Assembly (NCBI GenBank): GCA_016778765.1 | Contig: JADHOV010000003.1 | Coordinates: 54,256-118,255, forward strand | Reading direction: 5' to 3' | From: Paracoccaceae bacterium | GTDB taxonomy: Bacteria > Pseudomonadota > Alphaproteobacteria > Rhodobacterales > Rhodobacteraceae | DNA length: 64,000 nucleotides | In this document: in pieces, positions 42,374 through 51,560 of the stretch | Numbering within the stretch: position 1 is the stretch's first letter | Layout: each line of letters opens with the position of its first letter | Translations under genes and position numbers: made by a program | The notes under the pieces: model-generated | The model's database searches: none | What the model was told of the DNA's origin: nothing | The model's input: only the letters and a program-made list of their open reading frames with translations

Positions 42374-43249
42374 ATGAACAGAACGGCCCAGGGCATTCTT
42401 GCCATTCTGGCGGCCTGCGTGATTTGGGGGCTCTCGCCCTTGTATTACGACTTGCTGACAATGGTGCCGCCGCTTGAATTGCTGGCGCAGCGCACCCTGT
42501 GGTCTTTTTTGTTTTTTGCTTTGGTTTTGGGGCTGCAGGGCCAGTTTTCTGCGTTAATCCATGCGCTTGGCAACCGAGGACATGTGATCACTTTATTCGC
42601 CGCAGCCTGCGCCATTGCCGTGAATTGGTATTTTTTCATCTATTCGGTACAGATCAATCGCGTCAGCGAGGCAAGCTTGGGCTATTTTATTTTTCCCTTA
42701 GTTGCCGTGGTTTTTGGCTTGATTGTTTTCAAGGAAAAGCTCTCTGCCTTGCAATGGGTTGCAGTGGCGCTTGCGGTATTTGCCGTGTTGGTTTTGACCT
42801 ATGGCTTGGGGGTCGCGCCTTGGTTGGCCTTGGTTCTGTCGCTGAGCTTTGGAACTTATTCGGTTTTGAAAAAGCGCCTGGATTTATCGCCTGTGATCAG
42901 CGTCACGCTTGAGGTGATGCTGCTCTTGCCGCTGACGGTGCCCTATCTGGTGATACAAAATTGGCCCATTCAAGACAGCACTGATAGCTGGCAGATATGG
43001 CTTTTATTGATGGGTTCCGGCCCGCTGACCGCAACGCCCTTGATCTTGTTTTCCTATGCAACGCGTCGGATTTCCATGTCGACGGTTGGAATCATGCAGT
43101 ATATCAATCCCAGTATTCAGTTTTTGGTGGCTTTACTGATCTTTGCCGAGCCTATGACAGATTGGCATTTTTGGGCGTTTTCGATCATTTGGGTTGCCGT
43201 GGTGATTTATAGCTGGTCGGGGTTTTCGGCCCGCAACGTTGCCAAATAA
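42374..43249 (+). CDS. rarD: RarD-type DMT permease
   Basis: A 291-residue EamA permease of the RarD subfamily, with about ten helices. VIWGLSPLYYDLL near the N-terminus, ELLAQRTLWSFLF, NWYFFIYSVQINRVSEASLGYFI and MQYINPSIQFLVALLIFAEPM are RarD hallmarks. RarD is named from chloramphenicol sensitivity; its natural substrate is unknown. Its last 43 bases overlap the 3' end of the convergent LOG-family gene on the other strand, so the stops lie inside each other's coding sequence. Confidence 0.93.
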   Translation: MNRTAQGILAILAACVIWGLSPLYYDLLTMVPPLELLAQRTLWSFLFFALVLGLQGQFSALIHALGNRGHVITLFAAACAIAVNWYFFIYSVQINRVSEASLGYFIFPLVAVVFGLIVFKEKLSALQWVAVALAVFAVLVLTYGLGVAPWLALVLSLSFGTYSVLKKRLDLSPVISVTLEVMLLLPLTVPYLVIQNWPIQDSTDSWQIWLLLMGSGPLTATPLILFSYATRRISMSTVGIMQYINPSIQFLVALLIFAEPMTDWHFWAFSIIWVAVVIYSWSGFSARNVAK

Positions 43250-43776
43250 GCCAAAACGTCTGTTGCGGTAGTCCGCACCGTGTAAAAATCGCGAAGGCTG
43301 GGATCTGCAAATTCTTCTGCAATAAAATGCTCGGCCAATTTTAAAAGCGGATCCCAATAGCCAGCCACGTTCAGGATGATAAGGGGTTTGCTGTGCAGCC
43401 CCAATTGGCGCCATGTCAGAACTTCAAAAAATTCATCAAGCGAGCCTGCGCCGCCTGGCATCAGCACCACAGCATCGCAATTCATGAACATCACTTTTTT
43501 ACGTTCATGCATGTTTTCGGTGACAATAAAGCTGCTGAGATCTTGTTTGCCGACTTCAAGCTGCAAAAGATGCGTTGGAATTACCCCAAAGGTTTCGCCA
43601 CCTGCGGCTTGTGCGGCGCGGGCAACATTGCCCATCAAGCCCACATCGCCTGCACCATAGACCAGTCTCCAGCCCCGCTCTGCAAGCCCGGTGCCCAAAG
43701 CGCTGGCCTCTTGGGCATAAATCGGCTTCGCACCGCGGCGCGAGCCGCAGTATACACAGACTGAAAAGCATTGCAT
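43207..43776 (-). CDS. LOG family / TIGR00730 phosphoribohydrolase
   Basis: A 189-residue Rossmann-fold protein of the LOG (lonely guy) family, whose characterised members release cytokinin bases from riboside monophosphates or hydrolyse nucleotide monophosphates. The active-site motif PGGAGSLDEFFE and the preceding arginine in NMHERKKVMF are intact, as is VYGAGDVGLMG. ATG 43776 is chosen because AGGAC lies before it on the minus strand; a longer frame to 43797 has no ribosome binding site. The bacterial physiological role is unclear. Its 3' end overlaps rarD by 43 bases. Confidence 0.9.
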   Translation of the reverse strand: MQCFSVCVYCGSRRGAKPIYAQEASALGTGLAERGWRLVYGAGDVGLMGNVARAAQAAGGETFGVIPTHLLQLEVGKQDLSSFIVTENMHERKKVMFMNCDAVVLMPGGAGSLDEFFEVLTWRQLGLHSKPLIILNVAGYWDPLLKLAEHFIAEEFADPSLRDFYTVRTTATDVLAYLATLRAENPDQL

Positions 43777-43877
43777 TTGGGGGTCCTTTTGCGGCATGTC
43801 ACACTTTGACCATGTTTACCTGCAGTGTTATGGTCTCTCAATGTTTTATTGGGGTCTGGGGGCTCCGAAGGGTGAAT

Positions 43878-45839
43878 ATGCAAGAAAACACATCGCGCAC
43901 CGGGCTGCCTGCTTGGATTTTTTTCATTTTGGCCATGATTGCGGTTATCGGATTTGTGGTTTTTCAACAAAATCGCCCCTCTGATATGCCTCCTGAGGCC
44001 TCGGTGCAGCCGCCTGAGCAGCCTGTGAACAAGGCGATTGAGACGGTGAAGGATCTCGCAGTAAAAGCCGTAGAAATAGCCGATCCATCCAAGATATCGG
44101 CTGAAGATGCGGATGAAACGCCCCAAGAAACAGAATCGGCGCTCGAAAATGGCGCCTCTGCCAAGGCAGAAACGGTTGCCGAGGCACCGCAAGCCGTTGC
44201 GGATCGCGACGGCTCGGTCGATCAAAAGCAAGCTGAGGCAGCCAACGATTCGCCGACAGATCTAACGCCCGCGCAATCCAAAGCTGAAATCGCCGCGGAA
44301 GAGACGCGGGCCACAGAATCAACCAAAGCACCAGCAGCCGCCGAAGAAGAGGGGGAGATTGTGGTCGAAGACGCTGCCGCTGGTGGTGAAGCTGAGGCGC
44401 TCCAACCAACCGGCGCGGCTGAAGCAGAAACCGACATGTCGAAAACCGCCGCTGCTGATGCTGAAGCCGAACCTGAGAACCTGCAAAAGCAACCCGCGGC
44501 AGACGTAGCAAATCAAGCAGAGGCGCCCGCCACACAGCCTGCCGCTGAGGATGTGGATGCGACAGTATCCGCTCAGACGCGCGAAGAGACCACGCAAGCC
44601 GCCACCGAAGAGGCGGCAGACTTGCCGGCGAAAGAGAAAAAAACCTTGGCTAGGATGCCACAAATTGAAACCATTCGGATTGAGGCAGATGGTGCTGTTT
44701 TGATCGCCGGTTTGGTCGGCCCCAATCAAGCGGTTGATGTGCTGGTCAATGATGTCGCGCTTCTCACGCTTTACGCAGATGGATCTGGGAATTTTGCAGG
44801 GTTTTTTGATTTACCCTATAGCAGCGAGCTGCGCGTCATTCGGCTACGCGTTGGGACCGCTGAGTCCTATGTTTTTTCCGATCAAGATGTTTTGGTCTTG
44901 CCCACGCAGATTGCCGCGCCGCTGCCAGAGGCGAGCGAAACATCTGATGAAGCGGAGATCGAGCTTGCCGAAAACGCAGAGGCAACCTCTGAGGCCACCG
45001 CATCCGAGCAGAGCCGGGCAAATGAGACATCGCAAGGCGGTTTAGATGCCAGCGGCCTATCAGCCAAAAGCAGCTCGGTGTCTGTCGCAGGGGATGAGGA
45101 CAGCGATAACCAAAGCGCCTCTGAAGGCGAAACGACCGAAAGCGCGCGCGCCGATCTCGAAAGCCCTAAGGTGCCAAAACCTGCTGATGCGGCCGCGGCA
45201 AAGGCTGCGGAAACACCAAAAATTGCAGATGCTAAGCCCGAAGAAACTGCGTCTGCGCAACCCCCCTCTGAGGCTCCGGTGAAAAGCTTGGCGGATGCTG
45301 CTGCGCCGCCAAAAGTTTTAATCGCGGATAAAGACGGCGTTCGTGTTGTACAATCCGATGATAGCCTTGACCAAGATGCCATCGCTTTGGATGCGATCAG
45401 CTATGATGAGGATGGCCAAGTTATGCTGTCTGGTCGCAGCAACCCGATGGCTTATCTACGGATTTATCTTGATAACGCACCGGTTCTTTTGGTGCGCCCG
45501 GATGATGATGGCAACTGGAAAACCTTGCTCAGCAATGTTGATCCGGGGGTTTATACGCTGCGCATTGATCAGGTGAATGCGGCTGGTAAGGTGGTTTCGC
45601 GGCTTGAAACACCGTTCAAAAAGGAAAGTCCGCAAAAGCTTCTTACCCATCTCCAAGACACCAAAACCGAGGCGCGGATAAATGTGGTTACGGTGCAGCC
45701 TGGATATACGCTTTGGGCGATAGCGCGCAAACGTTATGGGCGGGGGATTTTATACGTGCGGGTGTTTGAAGCCAATCGTGATAAGATCCGTGATCCTGAT
45801 TTGATCTATCCAGGGCAGGTCTTTGATCTCCCCGATTAA
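43878..45839 (+). CDS. Envelope protein with LysM domain and long acidic repeats
   Basis: A 653-residue protein with one N-terminal membrane helix (about 11-30), so it is anchored in the inner membrane with a periplasmic body. From about 35 to 255 and 350 to 500 it is low-complexity, rich in Ala, Glu, Thr, Asp and Gln. Two Ig-like beta domains (about 259-345, IETIRIEADGAVLIAGLVG; about 500-580, ISYDEDGQVMLSGRSN) and a C-terminal LysM (about 602-653, VTVQPGYTLWAIARKRYG) are separated by these linkers. The LysM should bind peptidoglycan. ATG 43878 has GAAGGGTG a few bases before it. Similar proteins occur across Roseobacters, without a fixed function. Confidence 0.85.
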   Translation: MQENTSRTGLPAWIFFILAMIAVIGFVVFQQNRPSDMPPEASVQPPEQPVNKAIETVKDLAVKAVEIADPSKISAEDADETPQETESALENGASAKAETVAEAPQAVADRDGSVDQKQAEAANDSPTDLTPAQSKAEIAAEETRATESTKAPAAAEEEGEIVVEDAAAGGEAEALQPTGAAEAETDMSKTAAADAEAEPENLQKQPAADVANQAEAPATQPAAEDVDATVSAQTREETTQAATEEAADLPAKEKKTLARMPQIETIRIEADGAVLIAGLVGPNQAVDVLVNDVALLTLYADGSGNFAGFFDLPYSSELRVIRLRVGTAESYVFSDQDVLVLPTQIAAPLPEASETSDEAEIELAENAEATSEATASEQSRANETSQGGLDASGLSAKSSSVSVAGDEDSDNQSASEGETTESARADLESPKVPKPADAAAAKAAETPKIADAKPEETASAQPPSEAPVKSLADAAAPPKVLIADKDGVRVVQSDDSLDQDAIALDAISYDEDGQVMLSGRSNPMAYLRIYLDNAPVLLVRPDDDGNWKTLLSNVDPGVYTLRIDQVNAAGKVVSRLETPFKKESPQKLLTHLQDTKTEARINVVTVQPGYTLWAIARKRYGRGILYVRVFEANRDKIRDPDLIYPGQVFDLPD

Positions 45840-45933
45840 GGCGTTTCGAATAGGTCTGGCAGGCCTCTTCTGGTGAGAGCTGTACCACGTGTTGAGAAAC
45901 GGTTCACCAAAACCGTGTTAAAGGATATATTCC

Positions 45934-47766
45934 ATGTCACCCAGCATAAAATCTGACCGAGAGCTTAATCAGGAAGAAAAGCGCTCGGCTCTGCGCACCA
46001 TCCGGCGCGTCGGCCCCTATCTGTGGCCGCGGGATAATTCAGCGGTTAAAACCCGCTTAATCGTATCGATGCTGTTGCTGGTGCTGGCAAAGCTCATTTC
46101 GGCTGGTACGCCCTTTTTATATGGATATACGGTTGATAGTCTGGTGTCGCCCGACGCGTCCTTTTTCGTGATTGGCGCGATTGGATTGATTATTGCTTAT
46201 GGACTGGCGCGGGTGCTTAGCAATGGCTTTCAGCAATTGCGCGATGTGGTATTTGCCCCGGTTGCGCAGCGCGCGCTGCGCTCATTGGCGCTGGAGACCT
46301 TTCAGCATATTCACAATCTGTCGATGCGCTATCATATCACGCGGCGCACGGGCGGGCTCAGCCGGATTATCGAACGGGGTGTTAAAGGCGTTGAGTTTCT
46401 GCTGCGCTATTTGGTGTTTTCAATCGGTCCCTTGGCGTTAGAGCTGGTTTTACTTTCGGTCTTTTTGCTATGGAAACTGGATTTATGGTATGTTCTGGTG
46501 TTGTTCGGCACGATTGCGGTCTATGTGTGGTTTACCTTCAAAGTGACCGAATATCGGGTAAAACTGCGCCGAGAAATGAACGAACAGGATACAGATGCGG
46601 CGCAAAAAGCCATCGATAGCCTGTTAAATTTTGAAACTGTAAAATATTTTGGCGCCGAAGCGCGCGAGGCCAAACGCTATGATGCGGCGATGGCCGGCTA
46701 TGAAGCCGCTGCTTTGAAAACCAGTTATTCGCTGGCGGCGTTGAATTTTGGCCAAGCGCTTCTGATCACGGCTGGATTGACGATTGTGATGGTGATGGCG
46801 GGCTTACAAGTGCGCGCTGGCGCGCTCACCGTGGGTGATTTTGTGATGGTCAACGCGGTGATGATCCAAATCACCATGCCGTTGAATTTCTTGGGTACGG
46901 TCTATCGGGAAATACGTCAGGCCTTGGTCGATATGGGGCAGATGTTTGATCTTTTAGAGCAGCCAAAAGAAATCACCACGAAGCCGGGAGCACCTGATCT
47001 GCAGGTCACCGGGGGCAGCATTTCGCTGCGCAATATCGCCTTTTCATATGAAGCGGGCCGGCAAATTTTGCGCGATGTGTCGCTCGATATTCCAGCCGGT
47101 CAGACCGTTGCAATCGTGGGCTCATCCGGATCGGGAAAATCAACCATCGGGCGACTTTTATTTCGATTTTACGATGTTACGGGTGGGGCGCTCAGCATCG
47201 ACAATCAAGATGTGCGCGATGTGACGCAAAGCAGTTTGCAAAACGCGATCGGTGTGGTGCCGCAAGACACGGTGCTGTTCAATGATACAATTTTTTACAA
47301 CATCGCCTATGGGCGCGATGGGGCCAGCCGCGCGGATGTAGAGCAGGCCGCTCGCGATGCCCAGATTCACGCGTTTATCCAATCTTTGCCCGAGGGGTAT
47401 GACACCGTTGTAGGAGAGCGCGGGCTGAAGCTTTCGGGCGGTGAAAAGCAACGGGTAGGGATCGCGCGTACGCTTTTGAAAAACCCTCCTATTTTGTTGC
47501 TGGATGAAGCCACAAGTGCGTTAGACAGCGAGACGGAGCATGAAATTCAGGGCGCGTTGGCGCAAGCGGGCCTTGGACGCACGGTGATTGTGATTGCGCA
47601 TCGTCTGTCAACCGTCGCCGAGGCCGATATGATTGTTGTGCTCGAAAATGGGGTGGTTGTTGAAACCGGCAGGCATGAGGCATTGCTTGCCAAAGCCGGC
47701 CGCTATTATGATTTATGGATGTTGCAAAGCGCTGAGCAAGACAGCGATCAACGCACCCAAGCCTGA
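45934..47766 (+). CDS. Atm1-type ABC exporter
   Basis: A 610-residue half transporter: six transmembrane helices (about 40-320) followed by an ATP-binding domain with Walker A GSSGSGKST (about 396-404), signature LSGGEKQRVGIARTLL and Walker B ILLLDEATSALD. The block LSNGFQQLRDVVFAPVAQRALR and RYHITRRTGGLSRIIERGVKG are diagnostic of the Atm1/HMT1 subfamily, whose bacterial members export glutathione-linked metals or persulfides. It probably acts as a homodimer in the inner membrane. The preceding 94 bases hold only a short leader. Confidence 0.93.
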   Translation: MSPSIKSDRELNQEEKRSALRTIRRVGPYLWPRDNSAVKTRLIVSMLLLVLAKLISAGTPFLYGYTVDSLVSPDASFFVIGAIGLIIAYGLARVLSNGFQQLRDVVFAPVAQRALRSLALETFQHIHNLSMRYHITRRTGGLSRIIERGVKGVEFLLRYLVFSIGPLALELVLLSVFLLWKLDLWYVLVLFGTIAVYVWFTFKVTEYRVKLRREMNEQDTDAAQKAIDSLLNFETVKYFGAEAREAKRYDAAMAGYEAAALKTSYSLAALNFGQALLITAGLTIVMVMAGLQVRAGALTVGDFVMVNAVMIQITMPLNFLGTVYREIRQALVDMGQMFDLLEQPKEITTKPGAPDLQVTGGSISLRNIAFSYEAGRQILRDVSLDIPAGQTVAIVGSSGSGKSTIGRLLFRFYDVTGGALSIDNQDVRDVTQSSLQNAIGVVPQDTVLFNDTIFYNIAYGRDGASRADVEQAARDAQIHAFIQSLPEGYDTVVGERGLKLSGGEKQRVGIARTLLKNPPILLLDEATSALDSETEHEIQGALAQAGLGRTVIVIAHRLSTVAEADMIVVLENGVVVETGRHEALLAKAGRYYDLWMLQSAEQDSDQRTQA

Positions 47767-47960
47767 GGCTGCTTGAGTGCGCGCATGCATTCTTCGGGTT
47801 TGCGGGGCAAGCTGGCGGATTGGCATTCAGACGCGCAGGCTTGGCGCGAACCATATCTCGCCGCATTGCATATATCGTTCCCGATTGATCACGCACCGCA
47901 TGGTTCTCCAAGCAGCGGCGTCTGCGAAGCTAGAGGCGCCTTGCCACGCTGCCGGCGGGC

Positions 47961-50900
47961 TTACTCGGCGGCTTGCAATCCATCAGATGATTTGCCGGTC
48001 GCGGTTTTTTTAAGCTTTTGGGCGGCGGGCGTTTCGATGAGGTCATCCCAGATAATTTCTGGTTGTTTGAGGCGTTTTGCCATGCGCTGCAGCGCCCAGT
48101 CGCGTGCGATATCGGCTTGCCGTGACGCGCCGAGCACGGCCAGCGCCCGCGCGATCCAAACAATATAGTTAACAATCCAATAGCGCGCGGCCAGCAAAGA
48201 GGGGGTAAGCAGCAAGGTTAGAACCGTCGCGATACCCAGACCGAATACCACCGCCGTGGCCAATTGTTTCCACCAAAGCGCGGTCGGGCTGTCGATAGAA
48301 TAGCCGCCATTGATAAAATCAAGGCTCAGCCCAAACATCATTGGCGCCAATCCGGCCATGGTCGTGATGGTTGTGAGCAAAACGGGTCTGATGCGCTGTT
48401 CGGCGGTTCTGATAATGGCTTCGATGCGCGGCATATACCGAGAGAGTTCTTGATAGGTATCGATCAAAACAATGTTGTTATTCACAACGATGCCCGCCAG
48501 GGCAACGATTCCCGTACCAGTCATAATGATCGAAAAGGCCTGCTGCATCACCAGCATCCCAATCAGAACGCCAACCGTTGATAACACTACGGCTAGCAAA
48601 ACGATGAACGAATTGAAAAAGCTGTTGAACTGCGCCAGCAGAATAATGAACATCAAGGCCAAAGCCGCGATGAAAGCTTTCGATAGGAACGCTTGGCTTT
48701 CGGCTTCATCCTCTTGATCTCCGGTCCATTCCCAACTGACACCTGGCGGAAGCGGATTGGCCTCCAAATAGCGGGTGAGAAAGGCAATCCGTTCATTGGC
48801 ATTGATCAAAATGTCTTTTTCAACCCCAGCGGCGTCCGTTTCACTGCGCGACAATCCGGGCAGCACGCCGGCTTTGATGTCAAAATATCGTTTTTGATCA
48901 ATGCGATTGATTTCTGCCAGTTTTTGGACCGGCTTGCGGGTGATGAAATTCGACAAGGGCACCAACCCATCTCGGGTGCGCAATTTTAAACCGTCAAGCG
49001 TGCTGAGCACGCGGTCTTTTTCGGGAAGGCGCACGCGGATCTCAATTTCTTCATCGCTGGTTTCCACGCGCATCGTATCCAGCAAAATTCCGCGCGTGAC
49101 CAATTGCACCATGGCCCCAACCGTGGCCACATCGGCGCCATAGCGCCCTGCCTTTTCAACATCGACGTCAATTTGCCAATCAATCCCGGGCAGGGGCCGC
49201 GTGTCTTCCACCAAGGTCAACCCTTCGGTTTGGTCAAAAACGCTTCGCATTTCTTGGGTGACGCTTAGTAATTCGGGCCAATTATCGCCCGTCAGTCGCA
49301 AATGCACTGGTTTATTACTGGCCGGTCCGCGCTCGATCCCGAGCACTTCTATTTGGATGCCCGGCAGCTGTTCAAGCGCTTCTATAAGCTCTTTCATGAT
49401 CACATTGCCGTCAAGCTCGGGGCGATCCCGCCGGTTTTCCCATGGGATGGTTTCAAGCTGAATTTGTGCAATCGTGTCTTTGGGCTTTTCAGCGCCTGAA
49501 GTATTTTGATTTAACCCACCCGCCCCGGCGAAGGCAAAGACCGATTCAACCCCCGGATGGGCCAGAACGATTGCTTCGGCCTCTTTGAGGATCCGGTCTT
49601 TTTCGGGCAAAGACAGGTTGCCGCGGGCCTTCACATAAACAATCGCTTGTTCGGGTTCGGATTCGACGAAAAATTCCACGCCTCGATTGTTTTCGCCAAA
49701 ATACTCAAAGACCGAAAAGGCAAAGAAAAACACGCCGAAGATCATCACCAGCGGCATGATCGGATTTGCAACCATCAGCTTAACCAAAAATCCAAATTTG
49801 GTACGTCGATAGCCTGAGCGCACCTTTTTTTCCGCGCTGTGAATTTTGGCGGCGCCCATGGTGACGGAAGCGGCAAATGCCGCCAAAAGGAACATAAGCA
49901 CGCCGGGCAAGGATGCCATGGCGCCCATACTGGCCGCGTCTAGCCCGAAAAGATAATCCGGATTGACGGTTTGCATCGCGCCAAGGAACATCGCGTAAAT
50001 GCACATAGGCACCAAAGCCGCGCGCAGGATCCAAGGCAGACGCGCACGCAGCACTGCCGCCGCGCCATCAAAGCCGCGCCCCATCCGCCCCGTCACCCCC
50101 CCGACCACCGGTAAATAGACCAAGGCAACGATCAATGATGCTGAAAGAACAAAGATCAAAGTGACGGGTAACATGCCCATGAATTGTCCAGGAACGCCCG
50201 GCCAAAACAGCATTGGCAAAAAGGCGCATAAGGTTGTAGCGGTCGAGCTGACCACGGGCCAGAACATGCGTTTGGCGGCCTCTACATAGGCCCGCATTGG
50301 CCCTTCGCCTTGGGTGATGCGCTTATCGGCATATTCCACCACGACGATTGCCCCATCCACCAGCATGCCCACCGCCAGAATCAGGCCGAACATCACAATG
50401 TTTGAGATCGTAATGCCCATAACCGCGAGCAAAACGAAGCAGAGTAGAAACGATGTGGGTATTGCAAAGCCCACCAAAAGCGCGGCCCGCGTTCCCAATG
50501 ATGCCAGCACAACGATCATCACCAAGGCAATGGCCGTGAGCACCGAGCCTTCGAGCTGCGACACCATGCTGGCCACCACGCGCGATTGATCGTTTGAGCT
50601 GCCAATATCCACCGCCGCGCGCAGTTCTGGGGGCCAGGTAGCTTCGGCTTCTTCAATCAGGGCGCGGATCGCCGCGGCAGTTTTGATTAAATTAAAGCCT
50701 TTGCGTTTCACCACTTGCAACGCCACGGTTGTTTCGCCGTTATAGCGTGCGGTTCCAACACGGTCTTCAAAAGTTAGACGAATATCCGCCAAATCGCCCA
50801 GCGTGATGACGCGATCACCATTGGTTTTGACAGGCAAATCGTAAATATCGCGCGGCTCGTCAAAGCTTGAGGGGATCTTGACTGAAAACGAGCCCTGCGC

Positions 50901-51560
50901 GGTATCAACTTCACCCGCTGCGATCAATTGGTTGTTGTTGCGGACGACCGAAATAAGCTCTCCCGCGCTGACATTATAAGCCTCTAACCGCAACGGATCG
51001 ATCACAACTTCCATCATTTCCTTGCGGTTTCCGGCGATCACAGCCTCTAGAACCGCATCCATACCTTCGATTTCTTCTTGTAGATCTTCAGCGATGCGGG
51101 TCATCGTGCGCTCGGGCACATTGCCGGTAAGATTCACGATAATGATCGGAAATTCAGAAAAGTTTATTTCATTGATTGAATATTTTTCGGCGCCTTCGGG
51201 AAATAAAGCTTCCGCCGCATTCATCGCATCGCGGGCATCGGCCATGGTTTTGGCTTTATCCCAGCCAAATTCGAATTCGATTGCCACACCAGCATAGTTT
51301 TCCGCGGCGGTTGCGTTCATTCTTTTTAACCCGTCAAGGTCCGCCAATTCGGTTTCTATTGGTCGCACCAAAAGCGCTTCACTATCGGCGGCGGAAATGC
51401 CCGGAAAAACCACCGAAACGAACAGCACGGGGATTTCGATGTCGGGCTCGCCCTCTTTTGGCAATGTGGTATAGGCAAAAATGCCCGCCGTCAGCGATAA
51501 GGCAATCATCGCAAGGATCATGCGGGCCCGTTCAGCGGCCCAGTCGACGAGGCTGGTCAT
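47961..51560 (-). CDS. RND efflux permease with enlarged central region
   Basis: A 1199-residue inner-membrane RND transporter, about 150 longer than AcrB. The second helix bundle, with GMLVDGAIVVVEY carrying the acidic proton-relay residues, and the later GTGIVALAGIVVNNNIVLIDTY are canonical; NYAGVAIEFEFGWD belongs to the porter domain. The extra length lies roughly at residues 500-590, where two or more additional hydrophobic segments (WILRAALVPMCIYAMFLGAM; LPGVLMFLLAAFAASVTMGA) and a basic loop precede the second half. It overlaps the membrane-fusion gene by four bases. No TolC-type gene is adjacent. Substrates are unknown. Confidence 0.93.
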   Translation of the reverse strand: MTSLVDWAAERARMILAMIALSLTAGIFAYTTLPKEGEPDIEIPVLFVSVVFPGISAADSEALLVRPIETELADLDGLKRMNATAAENYAGVAIEFEFGWDKAKTMADARDAMNAAEALFPEGAEKYSINEINFSEFPIIIVNLTGNVPERTMTRIAEDLQEEIEGMDAVLEAVIAGNRKEMMEVVIDPLRLEAYNVSAGELISVVRNNNQLIAAGEVDTAQGSFSVKIPSSFDEPRDIYDLPVKTNGDRVITLGDLADIRLTFEDRVGTARYNGETTVALQVVKRKGFNLIKTAAAIRALIEEAEATWPPELRAAVDIGSSNDQSRVVASMVSQLEGSVLTAIALVMIVVLASLGTRAALLVGFAIPTSFLLCFVLLAVMGITISNIVMFGLILAVGMLVDGAIVVVEYADKRITQGEGPMRAYVEAAKRMFWPVVSSTATTLCAFLPMLFWPGVPGQFMGMLPVTLIFVLSASLIVALVYLPVVGGVTGRMGRGFDGAAAVLRARLPWILRAALVPMCIYAMFLGAMQTVNPDYLFGLDAASMGAMASLPGVLMFLLAAFAASVTMGAAKIHSAEKKVRSGYRRTKFGFLVKLMVANPIMPLVMIFGVFFFAFSVFEYFGENNRGVEFFVESEPEQAIVYVKARGNLSLPEKDRILKEAEAIVLAHPGVESVFAFAGAGGLNQNTSGAEKPKDTIAQIQLETIPWENRRDRPELDGNVIMKELIEALEQLPGIQIEVLGIERGPASNKPVHLRLTGDNWPELLSVTQEMRSVFDQTEGLTLVEDTRPLPGIDWQIDVDVEKAGRYGADVATVGAMVQLVTRGILLDTMRVETSDEEIEIRVRLPEKDRVLSTLDGLKLRTRDGLVPLSNFITRKPVQKLAEINRIDQKRYFDIKAGVLPGLSRSETDAAGVEKDILINANERIAFLTRYLEANPLPPGVSWEWTGDQEDEAESQAFLSKAFIAALALMFIILLAQFNSFFNSFIVLLAVVLSTVGVLIGMLVMQQAFSIIMTGTGIVALAGIVVNNNIVLIDTYQELSRYMPRIEAIIRTAEQRIRPVLLTTITTMAGLAPMMFGLSLDFINGGYSIDSPTALWWKQLATAVVFGLGIATVLTLLLTPSLLAARYWIVNYIVWIARALAVLGASRQADIARDWALQRMAKRLKQPEIIWDDLIETPAAQKLKKTATGKSSDGLQAAE

